From positions 118,566,563 to 118,630,562 of the forward strand of contig OX411307.1 in assembly GCA_948150685.1 (NCBI GenBank): 64,000 nucleotides of DNA, read 5' to 3'. Under the pieces are notes generated by a model. It was given only the letters and a program-made list of their open reading frames with translations. It had not been told where the DNA came from and made no database searches. Positions 1 to 12,604 of this stretch are shown here, piece by piece. Source of the DNA: Rhaphigaster nebulosa. Its lineage: Eukaryota > Arthropoda > Insecta > Hemiptera > Pentatomidae. The stretch's first letter is position 1; every line of letters starts with the position of its first letter. The translations under genes were made by a program, and so were the position numbers.

Positions 1-1775
1 ACAATGGAAACGGTTGGACGCACCTAAGGGCTTTATAATATAGAATCTATCGCATGTTATGTAACGTAATTTTTTTTTAATCCGAATTTTTTGCCACTAA
101 AAATATTTCTTATACTAAATTACATCTTTTTATTCGTGTAATGTTATCTAATTCGGACATTCCGTTACTTATTTAAAGAAAAGTTTTGAAATGAAAATTT
201 GCTTTCATTCGTTGAAATGAATGCTCAAATATGCTTATAACCGGGCTCGAAAATGTTTTTACAAATAAAAAGAAGTTAATTTTAAATTCGAAGGATAAAG
301 AGCTCCTTTAAATACACATTGAGAAATCATTGATTTACTTTTGACTAAACTATTTTGAAATTAAGCTATGATAGTTTTGTCTGGTAATAAATATCTTTTT
401 TTTTTTTCAATCAATTATTTTCGTATTTGGGAGCCCGGATTGTTACAAAAAATCTCATGAGATGATAAGATAGATCAGGATTGACTCATGAAAAATTTTG
501 CCAATGCTCTAACAGCTCCTGCAACCGAAACTTACAGTAATTTTGCTGAATCATCTGAATGTTAAAATTAAAAAAAAAAGTTTTAAATTTAAAAAATTGT
601 TGACATTTTATCGAAAAAACAAAGGTCGTTGAAATTATGTGTGCACTATTTGACTTATATTTTTTTATTTTATATTCTTAAGCGTAATTAAAAAAAACAA
701 AATAAAATATATTAGCTACCAAGAATTTCACCTTCCTGCTAAAATTTCTTAGAGGCAACATTTAAATTTGAAAAGACAAGAAACTGCTGATTGGTTTCGG
801 TTACCTCAGTTCGCAGAAATATTTGTATCGACCTAATACCGTCTTACTGCCATGACTTTTGGCAAAACCGTCGATTTCTTACCTTGCCCGACCCCTCCTT
901 TTCAATAACCTTAAAATCCTTTATGCTCCTTGTCATAAACAATCTAATAGGTGAAAAATCCTGTACCAGCAGATCTAATAAAACAAATTTGTTATAATAA
1001 TTTAATTTTGTTCTCGCTTTTAAAAAAATCAGCTGCATATATCTTATTTCATATGTGCAACTGTTAACATCAGTATTGTTATGGCATTATACTCCTCGTT
1101 CGGAGTCTAATAGAAATGTATATACTTTGTTTAGTCAGTATCGACAAGCATTATCTTCCTGACTGCTGTCTGTTCCTGTTTTAACAAGACATCAAATTTC
1201 ATTCTGCATTTTCATTATGACGTCCTGGCCATCAGCATAACCAAATATTTGCAATGGACGGTTAAAAATTGTTTCTGAAGTCTTGGTGCTTAAATCCGTC
1301 ACTGAGGTTATGTTAAATACAAGAGATACTGTCCCCTCACTCGCGACTTTGCGGTAAATCCTCTCCATAATTCATTATGCACCCTCGCAAATAGTACATT
1401 ACACTTCATCGTCATTCTCACAAGTCGCACCAATTTGGAATATATATCCAGCTCCAGCATTGCTTTATATACCGTTACCCTATTCACTGAGCCATAAGCT
1501 CGCTGGAAATTTATGAATAAGTGATGAGTGGCTAGATGGTATTCTCTGTTTTTTTTTTTGTCGTGATGCGAATGGTGAATAAGTGATCAGTCGCGGATTT
1601 TTCAGGGCCGCATAGGTAATTTGACATAGCAAAATAAAATAAAAATATAAAATCAGAAAGCCCTGGAACGGCCCTTGGGATTCCAAGGCGGGATTTAAAT
1701 CGCGTTTGTTCTACACGGTTCTCTAAATTAAAAATAAATAGCATTTCACAACGAACTTTAAACTAACTCTTAACA
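1..1775. other. AT-rich DNA, no gene recognised
   Basis: Only short chance reading frames are present on either strand. I see poly-A and poly-T runs but no transposon protein motif and no RNA gene. A strong splice-donor-like site closes this stretch at about 1775. Confidence 0.5.
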
Positions 1776-2245
1776 GGTAAGTATGTAAACTCCTTACTAA
1801 GAATTCCTCTAAATACTCAGATGTTTCTAAAGAAAAAACTGGTCCCTTGACCTTGCTACATAAGGCAATCCTAGGAGCATAACAAATAAGTAACACCCCA
1901 ATTCCATATTAAAGTCATACATTTCTATACATATATAACACAGTTGTCAATTTTATTAAACGAATCACAAACTTCTCAAATGTTATAAAATATATCTTGT
2001 TGTAATCTCAGAAAATAGTAGTTGTTTACTCTACTTCTAAATATATAGTTTCCAATTATTTTTCCTTTGTTTTCAGCTCAAGAAGTCAGATTAGATTGTT
2101 CCCGATTTTGTAACAATGCCAATTGAGGGATTTATTCCTAAAATGCAAATTGTTTTCTGTGTTTCCTGAGGTTTTCCCTAATAGTTCTCAATATTTTTAG
2201 AACTTCAATAAAGACCATAAAAAAAAAAAAAAAAAAAAAAAAAAA
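1776..2245 (+). other. Possible last intron and 3' end of a transcript
   Basis: A consensus donor (CAG then GTAAGTATG) at 1773-1784 is followed about 300 bp later by a pyrimidine-rich tract ending in CAG at 2074-2076, a good acceptor. Beyond it lie about 130 bp, an AATAAA signal at 2207-2212 and a run of about 27 A from 2219 to 2245. This could be the last intron and 3' UTR of a gene, or a retroposed copy of an mRNA end whose A-tail is encoded. No convincing coding exon lies upstream, so a non-coding RNA or a 3' UTR intron is more likely than a protein. The splice sites could be chance. Confidence 0.25.
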
Positions 2246-2372
2246 TTCTAGAGATATTTTAGTTCTCATCAATAGTTCATTATTCTTCTTTTACCTGAAC
2301 ATTGTTGTTTGCACGCTAGCAACATTATTTTTCTCATTGATAGATAGAAGTGCGGACTAGCCTGAGGATATG

Positions 2373-2376
<4 letters not shown>

Positions 2377-2461
<85 letters not shown>
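2377..2461. repeat. (TA)n microsatellite
   Basis: Uninterrupted TA dinucleotides for about 80 bp, entered through a TGTATG transition and left through CACATA. Confidence 0.95.
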
Positions 2462-2468
<7 letters not shown>

Positions 2469-2469
2469 T

Positions 2470-3940
2470 AGTGCATAACACATTACTATAAAAAAGGAAA
2501 CGAAATGTAGAGAGGTATTTATAATTATAATTGTAATGGCCGAAAAAAAAAATATCTGTAGTGTCCACTTACTCGGCTTTCCTTTACACGCTTTGGGTCA
2601 AAGTAAAGCACAAAAAATGTTTGCTATGTCTTGGCTTACATTAGTCCAACTAATTCTTTTATTTCTGTTTATCAGTTAGTGCAGTAATGTTAGTGGAAAA
2701 GTATTTTTAGCATCACTTTCTGCCAAAAATAAGGAGGAGTTGGTCCTCAGTTGTGGATATAGCCCTTATATACTTTACTGAAATGGTGAGGAAGCTATAA
2801 TAACCTACTTAGCAGACTTTTTTTTTATTGAATGCCGTTGGGTCCAATCAGGTAACAAATTTACTTTTACCAAAGTGTGGAATACATTTTATGTAATTTA
2901 ATGAGTCTGTGTTAATAAACAACCAGTATGCCCTCCATATTAGCGTTATGTATGGAATATCTAGTGGATGCCCCAGGAAACTCGCTATTCTAATTGAAGA
3001 GCAATTAATTAAACTCTAATTGGTTTCAGTTTGGTCCATCATTACATAGATAGGCCCTATGCAGCCATCTAATTAGTCATCCTTCATTATATGTTGCTCA
3101 TTAATTTATGATTCATTACGTTTTATTAATATCGCTGGATGAATTAAATGTTGGCAATGTCTAAATTACTATAATATAAAGTGTGTCACTGCTTCACCAA
3201 CAAGCTCTCCTCCTGGCAACAACAACAAAATTTGTAAATTGGATATTGCAATATCCATTTTGATGTTATATAAAGTTCAAATTGTGTAATTGACCTATAC
3301 CAGTGAGTCCTGAACTATTACCTCAAGACACAGGAGCCAAATACAAGGAATGGAAATGAGGTATCTGAGGAGGATAGAGAGGAAAACAAAAAGGGAAAAG
3401 TACAGAAATATCGATACTAAAACGTCTACAAATGATAATTGTGAATTTTCTTGATTTGTTTTTAATCTATCAAACTCAGCCATTGTTCGGGTCTTTAATA
3501 TTATTATTTTTTTTAAAAATTCAGCGAGAAAAGAAGTGGGATTTTGAGATGGAAAAGTGTAGACTTAATGTAAAGTTGGGGTAATGAAATCAGAGCAAAG
3601 ATTCTTGAACTGTTGAAGAGCTGTACGGCACGGTAGTATCCAAACGAATGGGATAATTTAAACTTTATTGCTACCACAACACGACCCGTAGAGCCTGCAA
3701 GAATTTATAAACAAAAAAAAAACAGTCGTAAAAGTTTACGAACAATAAATGAGGTCATGTTTAAGGATTCGAGATGTGTTACATGTATTTTTTTTCTTTT
3801 TTTTTTTCAAGAATATCTTTCATCAAGGCATGATTTTCAATGCAAAGTTAGGTCATAAAATTTGTCCAGCCTGCATAAATTCACCATAAACCAATAATAA
3901 ATCATTTAAAGAAAATGAATAGGGTATTCTTCTGACTCCA
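2470..3940. other. AT-rich DNA, no gene recognised
   Basis: I find no coding, RNA or transposon signal here. Reading frames are under 65 codons. Confidence 0.5.
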
Positions 3941-3942
3941 GA

Positions 3943-4096
3943 GCCCCATTTCATAATAAGGCACAAAAGTACAGGTGGATATTTTTAATTAATCATTTTT
4001 TAATATACCTATTTTAAATGTTATCGCGTTTCAACATTTCACAGTTTATGCAATAGGTGTACTTATACTTTTGTACTTTATTATGAAATAAGGTCC
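3943..4096. mobile_element. MITE with ~30 bp inverted ends
   Basis: The left end (3943-3975) and the reverse complement of the right end (4060-4096) share a terminus of the form GRCCYTATTTCATAATAA followed by GTACAAAAGTA. The element is about 154 bp with no coding capacity. A third copy of one end lies at about 56876-56919, which shows it is a dispersed family. I could not define the target-site duplication, so the superfamily is open. Confidence 0.6.
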
Positions 4097-4148
4097 AGGA
4101 GCCAACCATTGTTGTTAAACAACGCTGCAAATTATTACACTAAGGTTA

Positions 4149-4316
<168 letters not shown>

Positions 4317-4351
4317 CAGGCTTTGGTATAATGATCACTTTATACATTTAT

Positions 4352-5725
4352 ATATAATATAATATAATATTTATATATAATATAATTCTGGCGGAGAGAA
4401 GAATTTTTTTCATTCTATTTTATAACCTCATATTTATTTTATAACATATTTTATAACCTATTATAACCTCAGATTTTGGGGGGTGTTTAACTTTTATTTC
4501 TTGGTCGATCACAATGGTTTATTATTGAAAATAATAAACTAAAATATAACTGCAGAGACTCTATGAATTTTTTTTTTTTTTTTTACATATTAACAATGTT
4601 GCGTTTAATTAATTTAATTCTCTCTGGTTAGTTGTATACGATTTAAATAAAAATAACACCACTAAAACACTAAAATTTAACAAAGCATCCTTTGTAAATA
4701 TGAGAAATGATACATTGGTTGAGAATTTAAAAAAATAAAAGGCACTTCTGACGTTCGTAGTGCAAAGATACAACCAAATAATAAGGCTATATAAATAATA
4801 ATAATTATAATGAATGGAAAATAATGTAATATAGTAAACCAAGATTTTTTCATTACAAATCAGTATCCAAATTTACAAAGAAATCTTTTGCTAAATCGTT
4901 TTGAATCATCTTTAAATGTTTCTTTTTCATGTATTGCATAAAATTTCAAAAATGTTAACATTTGCTCTAATTTCTCCTGTAAGCTGAGTATTATCAATCG
5001 AATAGAACTCAGCTATGTGAACCTAAGCTATGAATGATGTTCCGAAGTAATTTATAGGCAAGAGTTCGGGCATAGACACTTATTCCTGTTTACGCATTTA
5101 AATAAGATTAAATTATTAATCACATCTTTGAATTAAGTTAAAATCTGAATGAATAAACATTAATGACCACACTGATATACACCATATAGTTACAAATTCC
5201 CGTGTAATACTGTTCAAAATGGTTCAATGGAATAAGCATGGTATATGATTAATTAAGCAACTTTCATTATCGAAATAGGGATTCGATTAAACTGGCAATA
5301 AATCAACCGTGGGGTGGGAGAAAATGACAATCAGGGATGATCATAGTCAATTTGCGTCATTATACTATAATTGTGCTCAGTGGTTGCCAAAAAATATTTT
5401 TTTAGTCTGTAAAACCTCGAAAATGTGTAAGAAATATGAACAGTAGGACCCGAATGTAATTAGTGTGCCAGATAAGATTTGCTGTGAACAAAATAAACAC
5501 AGACAGCAAACAAACGTGTTCAATAGATCCTACAAATCGTTCAAAACTGTAGGTATAACTTGAAAATGCATTTAGATAGAAACTTACAAACTTAAATCAC
5601 TGCTGATCGAAGAAACGCTTATCAAATCAAAAAAGGTTGCATTTACCGTACCATGCTGAAGCATTTTGGAGAACATCAAAATGTCAAGTCTAACAAGAAA
5701 AGTCATGGGCTGAAAAATGTAACCC
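4352..5725. other. AT-rich DNA, no gene recognised
   Basis: Contains local TATAATATAA-type and TTTATAACCT-type short repeats near 4350-4470. No protein motif is visible on either strand. Confidence 0.45.
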
Positions 5726-5726
5726 A

Positions 5727-6160
5727 ATAATTCTTCTTCTTCCTCTAATCTCCGTAGTGCCGCTTCAAACTAGAGCCCAGTTCTTTTTATCGCATATATG
5801 GACGAAATCCTTAAAATATAAACGCTATACCCAATAGAGGGATACCGAAACGTCATTCGTTCCATCTCCGAAGTGGTCTTCCACTTCCTGCCCCATCTCT
5901 TCTGTTGTGCGCGATTGAGGTGAGCCTCAGCTCACCTCGTTGTTCTTTTTCGTTTACATGTGGCTTTTCGATCATCTGGCATCCTGTTCACATACTCAAA
6001 GCGATTGAGCCATCTCCCCCATTTAGCTTACGTGACTCGTGCCTAATTCTTCCTGTGCAGTCTCATTTCTTACTCTTCTCACTCTTGTCTTGTCTGCTAT
6101 TCAGCGAAGGTACTGTCTTCCCATAATTGGGATTTTATGCATGAGCATATCAAAAGTGGT
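5727..6160 (-). pseudogene. LINE C-terminal fragment, antisense
   Basis: Read on the minus strand, the stretch near 5950-6010 gives NRFEYVNRMPDDRK. This fits the common W-F-G-H-V-x-R-M-(x)-D-(D/E)-R block found after the RT domain in RTE-like and related LINEs. It is followed by a basic stretch and then, at the left edge, by GAA-type repeats (TTC on the plus strand at 5731-5741), as expected for a 3' tail. Several stops break the frame. The same orientation may continue to about 6320. A dead fragment; the clade is not certain. Confidence 0.45.
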
Positions 6161-6329
6161 CTCTCCGAATCACATTGAGAAATATGATGACTAGTTAATT
6201 CTAATATTTGTCTCTGCCAAGCTTTTGCTTGTCTATGCGTGTTGAGGATATTTAGTAGAACATTCCATTAGAATTCTTCACTCAGTTCAGTACATCCTGG
6301 TCTATTCGACCACCCCAGCTGGTAATTGC

Positions 6330-7745
6330 ACCCGATAGTCCCAATAATTAAGGACCAAAAGTTTTACGAACCTCGATTTTAAAAACATAAAATTAATGAT
6401 CAACACCTGTTTTTTTAAATCTAATAATAATAATTATACAGCACAATCCACTTGTCGGACAAATATCCGAAGGAATATTAATCCGACTTATCGAATTCTT
6501 CAATTGCGATTAACATTCACGACTGCATAATACCAAACTAATTTTTGGTATCCTCAAAAAATATTGAAGCTCTTTTAAGTTAAACCATTCCAACTAAATA
6601 ATTGAACAAAGACGACCCACAGTGGGACAAAACGCGCATCTCTGGGTTCATGACTTTTTCACCCACATATTCCGCTACATTAATTCAATGGGAATCGTAC
6701 TTTACTTACTTTGTCGTCTTGAATCGAATAGTGAAGTCCATTTAGTGATAAGAGTAACGCGAAAGAAGTTAGATTTTTTTTTAAAGTTTTCAAATTCCTT
6801 TCCTAACCTTACCGAATTTTAATACATACCCAAAATAGCTTAATTGAAATAAAACACCACTTAGTATGCACTAAATGAACCCCCACACTGTTTTTTTTTT
6901 ATAGGAATAGACCAAAAAATCCTACTTTATCAGTGAAAATAATGCAGCAGTTAGACGAGTAAGATAAGCTAGCTTCAATTTCCATCACATAAGTTTCACA
7001 AAAAAAAAAAAAAAAAAAAAAAGAAAATGATTTTGTTTAAAATATTTTTTGCCCAAATTCCACTCCTTTTAACAATTTACTCTATAAATTGGAAAGTGGC
7101 CGTGGTTAAAAATTATATATACTTTAATTAATTACATATTGCGTTAAAAATCCGCTTGTGGCCAAAATCGGTCGTAATCCGAGTAAAGTATGAAGGCTTT
7201 TTTTTTTGGCACATAATGGCACATATGCATTAGTAATGCCATTCTACGCGAATATCCAAAAAATTACCAAACATCTAGAGTTATAAACTAATTTGATATT
7301 TGATAAACATTTTTAACTAATAACACGTTTAAAAAATGTCTTTAACATTGTACCTTCCAACAATTATTGTGAAGTTGTAAAACCTTCTGGAAATAGTTTA
7401 TTTACTGTATATATATCATTAAAAAGAGAAGGTAAATACCATTGTAATTGACTAGGAAAAGATTTGAAAACGTCTATTTTCTAGTTATATAATTAAAAGT
7501 GTCCAACTTTTGAAAAGATTTATTAAATTTTCATCACTAAAATCCTTTGCAATCACTCGCAAATTGAGTATGATATACTTCCTAGCCAAAAGAATAAGTT
7601 TATGTACACTTTAAAGTCGTAATAAAAATTTCAAATTTTAGTCAATGTCGTGAGTTTTTTGATACTCGTCCCAATCTGCGACCGCTTGATGCTCTAAAGT
7701 ATACGTCCTCTTGCATTATCGGTACATTTAATCTCATAATATGGG
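6330..7745. other. AT-rich DNA, no gene recognised
   Basis: Low-complexity A/T runs (for example 7001-7023) and short frames only. Confidence 0.5.
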
Positions 7746-7749
7746 TACG

Positions 7750-8050
7750 TATTTTGGTTAAAATAAGGTTATTTCTGCCCAAATATCGCCTACGTTCCTA
7801 ATATCGCATACCACGGTTATGTACGGTTGTTCCCTGATTAACGCTCCAAGCCAGGGATCAATACTAATTTTTAATGTAGAGTTTTTTTTTTTTTTCAATT
7901 TGAGGCATTCATTGTAACTGTAGTAGGATACATACAGGAACATTTCGTTTCTAAGTTTGCGATCTGATTCCGAAGTTAGACGATGCTATATTTGAAACTC
8001 AGGTTGTACCACTCGAGTGTTCGTAATATCGCCTAGGGCATATTAAAAAT
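7750..8050 (-). repeat. Inverted copy of the GGCGATATT repeat family
   Basis: The reverse complement of 7780-7815 carries GGCGATATTAGGAAC-like sequence seen again near 9925 and 10406. A second instance of the motif is near 8020. This is a third, inverted and more decayed copy of the sequence duplicated at 9.8-10.9 kb. Confidence 0.5.
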
Positions 8051-8139
8051 TTCTAAGCTTTTTCATTTGACATCCGCATGGTGGTATAGAAGGATCAATT
8101 TAATTAGGGATTGATAAATTATTTGCCACTTATATTGCT

Positions 8140-8147
<8 letters not shown>

Positions 8148-8225
<78 letters not shown>
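8148..8225. repeat. (TA)n microsatellite
   Basis: About 77 bp of TA repeat, lying between the outer and inner left inverted repeats of the nested structure. Confidence 0.95.
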
Positions 8226-8227
<2 letters not shown>

Positions 8228-8228
8228 T

Positions 8229-8400
8229 ACTAGCAATGGAAGAAAGGTGGGATGTTTATAGATAAACGGTTTAAGGGTCGGGTTTTTTCCAGTAATTCCG
8301 GCGAGTAATTGTTTTTTCTGTTATAGATGTGAATAAATATCTTCAATAGTCCAATCTGAAATTTATTCCCATCTAAAACACCTTTCTTCCATTGCTAGTT
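8229..8400. mobile_element. Inner MITE with ~22 bp inverted ends
   Basis: ACTAGCAATGGAAGAAAGGT at 8230-8249 and its reverse complement at about 8380-8399 bound a 170 bp AT-rich element. It lies wholly inside the 8103-8704 inverted pair and abuts the (TA)n tract. TA lies near the left flank, but I cannot confirm a duplication. Confidence 0.6.
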
Positions 8401-8704
8401 CAGTGCGAGAACAAATTAATACAAACTTTTCTGTTTGATATAATCTACTAAAACCATGTTGAGTACCATCATGTGTGTGATTTCTTGTCTTAATTCATAA
8501 ATTCATAATTCATAAATGTTTTATAGTACTAATTTATATTACATTTAATTTAATATATATAATAATACCGAGCTGTATTTTGAATTGCTTATTTTTGAAT
8601 TTTTGCGTGTTTTTAGAACAGAAGAAGAATGTATAATATTCGAAACTAGTTTTCAATAAAAACAATATTATAGAAGTGGCAAATAATTTATCAATCCCTA
8701 ATCT

Positions 8705-9780
8705 AAACTTTTTATTTCTTTTTTTAGATGTCATATAGAAAGGCATGGGATAAGGCTATAAGTAAGTAAAAGGGGCAATAAAAAACAAAGAGATAGGGCT
8801 CTTAAAGTACCTTAAGCTATTAGTGTAAAATCATAGGACCCACTATAAAAGACTAAGTAAAAAGAACAGAAGATTAACTTCAAATAATGCTTGAAGTTCC
8901 ATTAGGAGAAACATCTGTTTTATATATTTATAATATAATATTGTTTACAAATGGAACAAAAAAACCTATTAACCCGTCGGTTATATTAAATCGAATATAA
9001 GTCTGGGAGTGCGTAATGACCTGAGATATCTCATGTATACTAACTAGAATATAAAATATACGCTGTTTGGTGCGTTTCTCTTACACGTCCAAACGAAAAT
9101 CAATCATGAATATTCAATCCTTTGATACATTGCAAGGTTAGAGAAATGATTCCTTTGGTAAAGATATCTAGTCGCTTGATTGAACGACCTTTGAATTTAT
9201 TTACCATGCGGGTACGAAACTAAAGCATTTTCAGGAGTGTAAAGTAATGAGGTGTTTTAAAAATTTGCGTAACAATGACAGCATACATAATCAAATCAAT
9301 CCATACAGAATTATAAAACTGATTATCATAAATGACGCAATCGCTAAATTAATTTTTGTAGCAACAAATAAGTTATGAATCCTAATAACAAACATAAGTA
9401 TAATTGGAAACTCGCAAAAGACCTATATATGAGCCTATATATGAGGGGGTATATGAGCCAAATTAAATTTATTTGCAACAAATAACTAATGATTAAACAA
9501 AAATAAGTACAATTACCTGGATAATCAAAATTAATAATAAAAATAGACTGAGAGGGAGTGATGGTGAGGGGTGAGGTCATCGGTGTGTTCCCCGCTTTCT
9601 GCAAATCAAACGCCCTTAGTACAGGAAGTGCGATGTAGAATCTGGGGAGAACTCACGGGTCACGCTCGCCCGCGGGTGAAGGACTTGAGGCAAAACACAT
9701 GAAAAGAATGGTATTTCAACTTGCCACCATCCATTTTCGTAAAAAAAACAAAAATTGCAGGTAGGAAGCCGCTTCGTCCT
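8705..9780. other. AT-rich DNA with a short GC-richer island
   Basis: No gene recognised. 9545-9690 is clearly richer in G and C than its surroundings but gives no protein motif. Confidence 0.4.
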
Positions 9781-9784
9781 TTGC

Positions 9785-10245
9785 TAAAGAAGAGACACCT
9801 TACCTTATCAGTAAGGAAACCTTAACCGCTTCCTTTATAACGAATTAAGATGCAAAAAAGTTCTTTGATATATTTAATTAATAATTGTAACATACTTTTT
9901 ACTTCATTTAATCCCACTTTAGACATAGGCGATATTAGGAACATTCGATGGGCGATATTGGGAACAATTTCAACAAATTCAAATAGCGAATTTGGCAGTA
10001 GTAAAAAAAAAATATATATTTTTTTATGTCAACATAATGTGTTTGCGTTGCAATTAAATTTATTTGTATGTAACATTCTATATAACAGATTAAAACTATT
10101 TTTAGACAAAAATCACATTTATCAGTTTTGAAATAAAATAAAAAGATATCTTAAGTGGGCGATATTTGAGCCCTCTACTTTATATTCTTTTTAAGATTTG
10201 GTGTTAGAACTGGGAAAAAAGTTTTAGCTTCAAAACATTTTCTTT
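9785..10245 (+). repeat. Tandem duplication, copy 1 (empty site)
   Basis: About 460 bp, homologous along its length with 10262-10925. Shared landmarks are the CACC-TTACC and AGTAAGGAAACC segment at the start, AGGAACAT in the middle, and TCTTAAGTGGGCGATATTTG near the end. Copy 1 lacks the 258 bp insertion found in copy 2 and so serves as the empty site. Confidence 0.7.
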
Positions 10246-10261
10246 GCTCAAGAAAAGGCAC

Positions 10262-10925
10262 AACTTTTTTAATGGGGCACCCTACCTTGTTACTAAGGAA
10301 ACCCCAATCGCTTACATTAGAACTTATTAAGATGTATAAAAGTTTTTTGATATACTTAATTAGTCAATGAGACATTAGTTTTACTTCATTTAATCCCATT
10401 TTAGACGTAGGAAATATTAGGAACATATCGTAGGTCTGTTGGTAAAAGTGTTCAACTGCATTTTTGTGAAAATGAAAAGTTGTTTACTATTTACTTGTGC
10501 CTGAACCAAATTTACGCTTCATGGTTGACAAAATTGTGAAATAATCAATAACTATCAGCTAAGCATTGATGATTTCACAATTTTGTCAATTATGAATCGC
10601 AAATTTAGTTCAGAGACGGGTAAATAGCAACAACTTTTCATTTTCACTAAAATGCAGTTGAACACTTTTACCTCCAAACCGACGATACGGTGGGCGATAA
10701 AAAAATTTGTTTTTTATGTTATCTTAATGTGTTTGTGTGGCAATTAAATTTATATTTATACAACATTCTAGTTAAAAGATTAAAAAACCATATTTAGACA
10801 AAAAGCACATTAATTAGTTTTCAAATAAAAAACAAATGTCTTAAGTGGGCGATATTTGGGCCCTATATTTTATATTCTTTTAGGACTTGGTGCTATAAAA
10901 CTCTGAAAAAAGTTTTAGCTTGAAA
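10262..10925 (+). repeat. Tandem duplication, copy 2 (carries a MITE)
   Basis: Second copy of the 9785-10245 unit in the same orientation, interrupted at 10426-10687 by an inverted-repeat element. Outside the insertion the two copies align throughout with scattered substitutions. Confidence 0.7.
10428..10685. mobile_element. Near-palindromic MITE with TA target duplication
   Basis: The two halves are inverted repeats of about 110 bp. The end begins TCGTAGGT and continues into GGTAAAAGTGTTCAACTGCA, matched by the reverse complement of the right end. TA flanks both sides (10426-10427, 10686-10687), and removing the element plus one TA restores the sequence of copy 1 near 9940. A TA duplication and near-complete hairpin form fit a non-autonomous Tc1/mariner-type element. 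No coding sequence. Confidence 0.8.
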
Positions 10926-11900
10926 AGAGCATGAAAAAAGAAAATTCTGATTTCCTTGAATGTAGATTTTGACTAATGAGTTGCATTATAATTGTAATTA
11001 AGGAATCTACTGTAACTAGATTCACTTAGAAATCCAGTATGTGAATTGAAGCCTGCCGTTGCATAGTTCCGTTGAGGCCAATTAACTCTGCAATCTAATC
11101 CACAAGGTAATGAGGTTAACTAAGGGTATAGCTATTACTGAGGTTGTCTCAGCTGATCCAGATCATGTCAGCCTGTCCTCTACAAAGCACACAAACTCCA
11201 GGAACCTCAAATGTTTCCTTGTTCATTAGACAATCTAGACTGAAACATACGGAGTTTTTAAATAAATAATACCGACTTTTAGTCAAATATTTACTTCCGA
11301 TATAGCAATTATGACTGATCTTAGGAAACACGAACGCTAATAAACATTGGTCTAAAATCTGTTTAATAGCTTAATTAAAATGACAAACTATCTTAAGTTA
11401 TCAAATTTAAAACCTTATAATTAGACATAGGAAAGCATCGGCCAGTATGTCTGTTCTTTGAAAGGTAACGGTATTTTAGAGAAGTTGATGGTACCACGAT
11501 GATTGTTACTGAAAATAGAGTTCACCTATAACACTCATGGAAAGATTATTAATTCAAATTATAGGTCCATCGAATGTTATTAAATGCACTAAGAGCAAAA
11601 ATAACACGGAAGAAATGAAATACAGTAAACTGTTGGTGACTCGAACCATCAAGGGAATGAGAAATTTCTTCCAGTTATGCATAGTTTGAGTTATAGAGGT
11701 TAGATATTAGATATTTCGAGTTATAGAAATAGTATTAACTAATATAATGTTTAATAATAACATAATGTAATGCACTCGTACTTTCACCGCAAATTCTCTT
11801 TAAAACAATATCGTACCTCTTTTTTATTTAAATTATTGAGCCAGTCATTGACTATGGCGCGTTTGTATGTATATGTACACTCATACGTATGTGTGTATGC
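10926..11900. other. AT-rich DNA, no gene recognised
   Basis: No coding or transposon motif seen. Confidence 0.5.
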
Positions 11901-11904
11901 ACCA

Positions 11905-12090
11905 CATTCAATCTAACTCTGGCAAACTCTTACCTGCGGCAAATTGAGGTAATATTTCTAATTTAATTGAGGAGTGGAGGATAATAGCTCACTGCTTTGA
12001 CTTTTAGAGGTCATATTTCTCGTGATATTATTTCAAGTTATCCTCTTTTTCCCGAGTCATTTTAGTCCAATCCCTTAGATCCCTTAAGCA
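11905..12090 (+). repeat. Direct repeat, copy 1 of 2
   Basis: About 185 bp similar to 12605-12800. Shared blocks include GCAAATTGAGGT-ATATTTCT and TCATATTTCTCGTGATATTA, and the ending is GAGTCATT-TAG-CCAATCC. Confidence 0.65.
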
Positions 12091-12604
12091 CTCATAACTC
12101 AATGTTTTGGCAAAATGTTCAAGTTTTTATCTTAACAATGGACAGCACAAACTGATATTTTTGTCTCGGCATTGCTTAAACCACTAAACCATGCATTCTC
12201 CAATATCAGAAAATTTCACGTTTTTTTTTTTCTTTAGAATTCTAGCTTCACTTGCCAAAAATGGAAGTTCCACAGCATATTTCAAAATTTTAGACAAGGT
12301 AAGGCAAGGGATACCGAATTAGCGCCTAAGTCATTTTTCAACTTTTTTCCTTCATTTACAAATTGGATAATTTTAAGTATCTCCCGTACAATGAGAGATT
12401 TAAATTTCCGTTAGCCCATTATTACGTACGTATATGTCCAATCCATCTTAAATTAAAACTACGAAAACTTCAACAAATAAGTTTAAAAAAAAAAAAAAGA
12501 AAAAGAAACATTAGACTATTGACAACAATGAACGGTTTAGTGAAGTGGGAATGGTGTACTTTAGACCTACTGTCATCTCATTCACAGACAGCGCATACCC
12601 TACT

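Larger units (their letters stand above)
8103..8704. repeat. Outer 30 bp inverted repeat pair
   Basis: The sequence ATTAGGGATTGATAAATT and its continuation through ATTTGCCACTT at about 8104-8132 recurs as an almost perfect reverse complement at 8674-8702. The pair encloses 540 bp holding a (TA)n tract and a second inverted-repeat element. It may be the ends of a non-autonomous transposon. No coding sequence is seen inside. Confidence 0.65.

Noticed and set aside
2269..2568. Minus-strand 99-codon frame and similar Tyr-Ile repeats at other (TA)n tracts
   Set aside because: Translated microsatellite, no independent coding signal.
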